Shown: positions 63,255 through 64,000 of the stretch, in pieces
How the letters are laid out: each line of letters opens with the position of its first letter
Position numbering within the stretch: the first letter of the stretch is position 1
Assembly (NCBI RefSeq): GCF_000428845.1
Contig: NZ_AUAS01000012.1
Span: 1 to 64,000, forward strand
Length of the DNA stretch: 64,000 nt
Direction: 5' to 3'
DNA from: Dyadobacter alkalitolerans DSM 23607
Lineage (GTDB): Bacteria; Bacteroidota; Bacteroidia; Cytophagales; Spirosomataceae
The notes under the pieces: model-generated
Seen by the model: only the letters and a program-made list of their open reading frames with translations
Told to the model about the DNA's origin: nothing
Databases searched by the model: none
Position numbers and translations under genes: made by a program

Positions 63255-64000
63255 ATGAGTTACTCACTTCTTAGTAGTTCAGAGCTGTTGGATATCCAAA
63301 CGCTCGGGGAACTGAAAAAAGCAGGTTATCAATCCCGTTCCATTAAACAGGAACTACGTGATAACCTGATCGTTAGAATTAAAAACAAAGAGAATATTTT
63401 TCCCGGCATCTGGGGTTATGAGGAAACGGTCATTCCCGACGTGGAACGTGCGATCCTTTCGATGCACAACATTAATTTTCTGGGTTTACGCGGACAAGCT
63501 AAGACGCGTATTGCGCGGATGATGATAAGCCTTCTGGACGAATACATTCCGTATGTAAAGGACTCGGAGCTGCATGACGATCCGTTGGAGCCATTATCCC
63601 GTTTTGCAAAAGACGCTATTGAAGAATATGGCGACCAGACAGAAATTGCCTGGCTGCACAGAAGCGAGCGTTATACCGAGAAACTGGCAACACCAGACGT
63701 CTCTGTGGCCGATCTTATCGGTGATGTGGACCCTATCAAGGCCGCAACATTGAAGCTGCCTTATTCGGACGAAAGAGTGATCCACTTTGGGCTTATTCCC
63801 CGCTCGCATCGCGGTATTTTCGTAATTAACGAGCTTCCCGATTTGCAGGCCAGGATCCAGGTTGCACTTTTCAATATTTTGCAGGAAGGCGACATTCAGA
63901 TCCGTGGGTTCAAATTGCGTCTGCCGTTGGATATTCAGTTTGTTTTTACGGCCAACCCGGAAGACTATACCAACCGCGGAAGCATTGTGACACCATTGAA
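63255..64000 (+). CDS. AAA protein, Mg-chelatase/MoxR-like (partial)
   Basis: The first 248 codons of an AAA-type ATPase; it runs off the window. It starts ATG 15 bases after rny (MSYSLLSSSELLDIQTLGEL). Walker A is GLRGQAKT at 77-84, with Ala82 in place of the usual Gly but Lys83 and Thr84 kept; GIFVINELPDLQARIQVALF is Walker B with its arm, and VFTANPEDYTNRGSIVTPLK is the sensor-1 segment. These match the MgChlI/MoxR-type proteins annotated in Bacteroidota as Mg-chelatase. Such proteins are chaperone-like and often pair with a VWA protein, which would lie beyond the window. The last visible part is complete up to the lid region. Confidence 0.82.
   Translation, partial: MSYSLLSSSELLDIQTLGELKKAGYQSRSIKQELRDNLIVRIKNKENIFPGIWGYEETVIPDVERAILSMHNINFLGLRGQAKTRIARMMISLLDEYIPYVKDSELHDDPLEPLSRFAKDAIEEYGDQTEIAWLHRSERYTEKLATPDVSVADLIGDVDPIKAATLKLPYSDERVIHFGLIPRSHRGIFVINELPDLQARIQVALFNILQEGDIQIRGFKLRLPLDIQFVFTANPEDYTNRGSIVTPL

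Noticed and set aside
1-64000. tRNA, rRNA, CRISPR arrays, prophage
   Set aside because: No cloverleaf, repeat-spacer pattern or phage structural genes seen by reading; no tool was available for a systematic scan.

Overview
The window reads as chromosomal DNA of a Bacteroidota bacterium, most likely class Cytophagia and close to Dyadobacter/Spirosomaceae (genus is an inference from protein style, not a search). Signs of this are a type IX secretion C-terminal sorting domain, DUF4270 and DUF4907 proteins, TonB-dependent outer-membrane receptor, FtsX-like orphan permeases, an ABC permease fused to an M1 peptidase, a very long IF-2 N-terminus, promoters of the TTG-N19/20-TAnnTTTG type, and genes without Shine-Dalgarno sequences. 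No rRNA, tRNA, CRISPR array or prophage was found.

Layout. 1-1677: an IS1182-like insertion sequence whose left inverted repeat starts at base 1. 1.8-5.3 kb: a Crp/Fnr regulator, an atypical SDR protein, an ABM-type monooxygenase and a DUF1963-like protein. 5.5-7.3 kb: a gene graveyard with a wrecked serine recombinase, the tail of an FtsX permease and a broken AraC regulator. 7.4-12 kb: a minus-strand operon of a TonB-dependent receptor and a YncE-propeller/phosphoesterase lipoprotein. 12.2-16 kb: a PadR regulator, prefix-domain permease and CarboxypepD_reg protein operon. 16-21 kb: a secreted LamG-like protein divergent from a membrane-anchored HTH protein, a BLUF photoreceptor, small exported proteins. 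21-23.6 kb: a second FtsX-like permease. 23.9-27.2 kb: a DUF4270 lipoprotein divergent from a Kelch lipoprotein and DUF4907 protein.

28.4-33.6 kb: the rimP-nusA-infB translation/transcription operon, with a promoter and a terminator-like leader hairpin. 33.6-36.1 kb: carboxylesterase divergent from a NrtR-like Nudix regulator with a dead Nudix box. 36.6-41.2 kb: ABC ATPase plus fused ABC permease/M1 aminopeptidase. 41.2-48.8 kb: DUF2490 and PepSY-like exported proteins, an MFS transporter, a T9SS cargo protein, a DUF255 thioredoxin-fold protein, DinB. 48.9-52.1 kb: a putative three-gene unit ending in a vanadium-haloperoxidase/PAP2 lipoprotein. 52.2-54.9 kb: a two-subunit molybdenum hydroxylase of the isoquinoline oxidoreductase type. 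55-58.3 kb: DUF819 membrane protein, MBL hydrolase, single-domain response regulator, DUF1684 protein.

58.4-64 kb: the housekeeping cluster pheT, coiled-coil protein, zapA, rny, and the first 248 codons of a MoxR/Mg-chelatase-like AAA protein that runs off the window. The housekeeping blocks (rimP-nusA-infB; pheT-zapA-rny) are chromosomal backbone; the first 7 kb is the clearest site of mobile-element traffic and decay. The best candidates for an undescribed system are the Kelch/DUF4907/DUF4270 locus, the HTH-membrane-LamG sensor with its divergent secreted partner, and the three-gene haloperoxidase unit.
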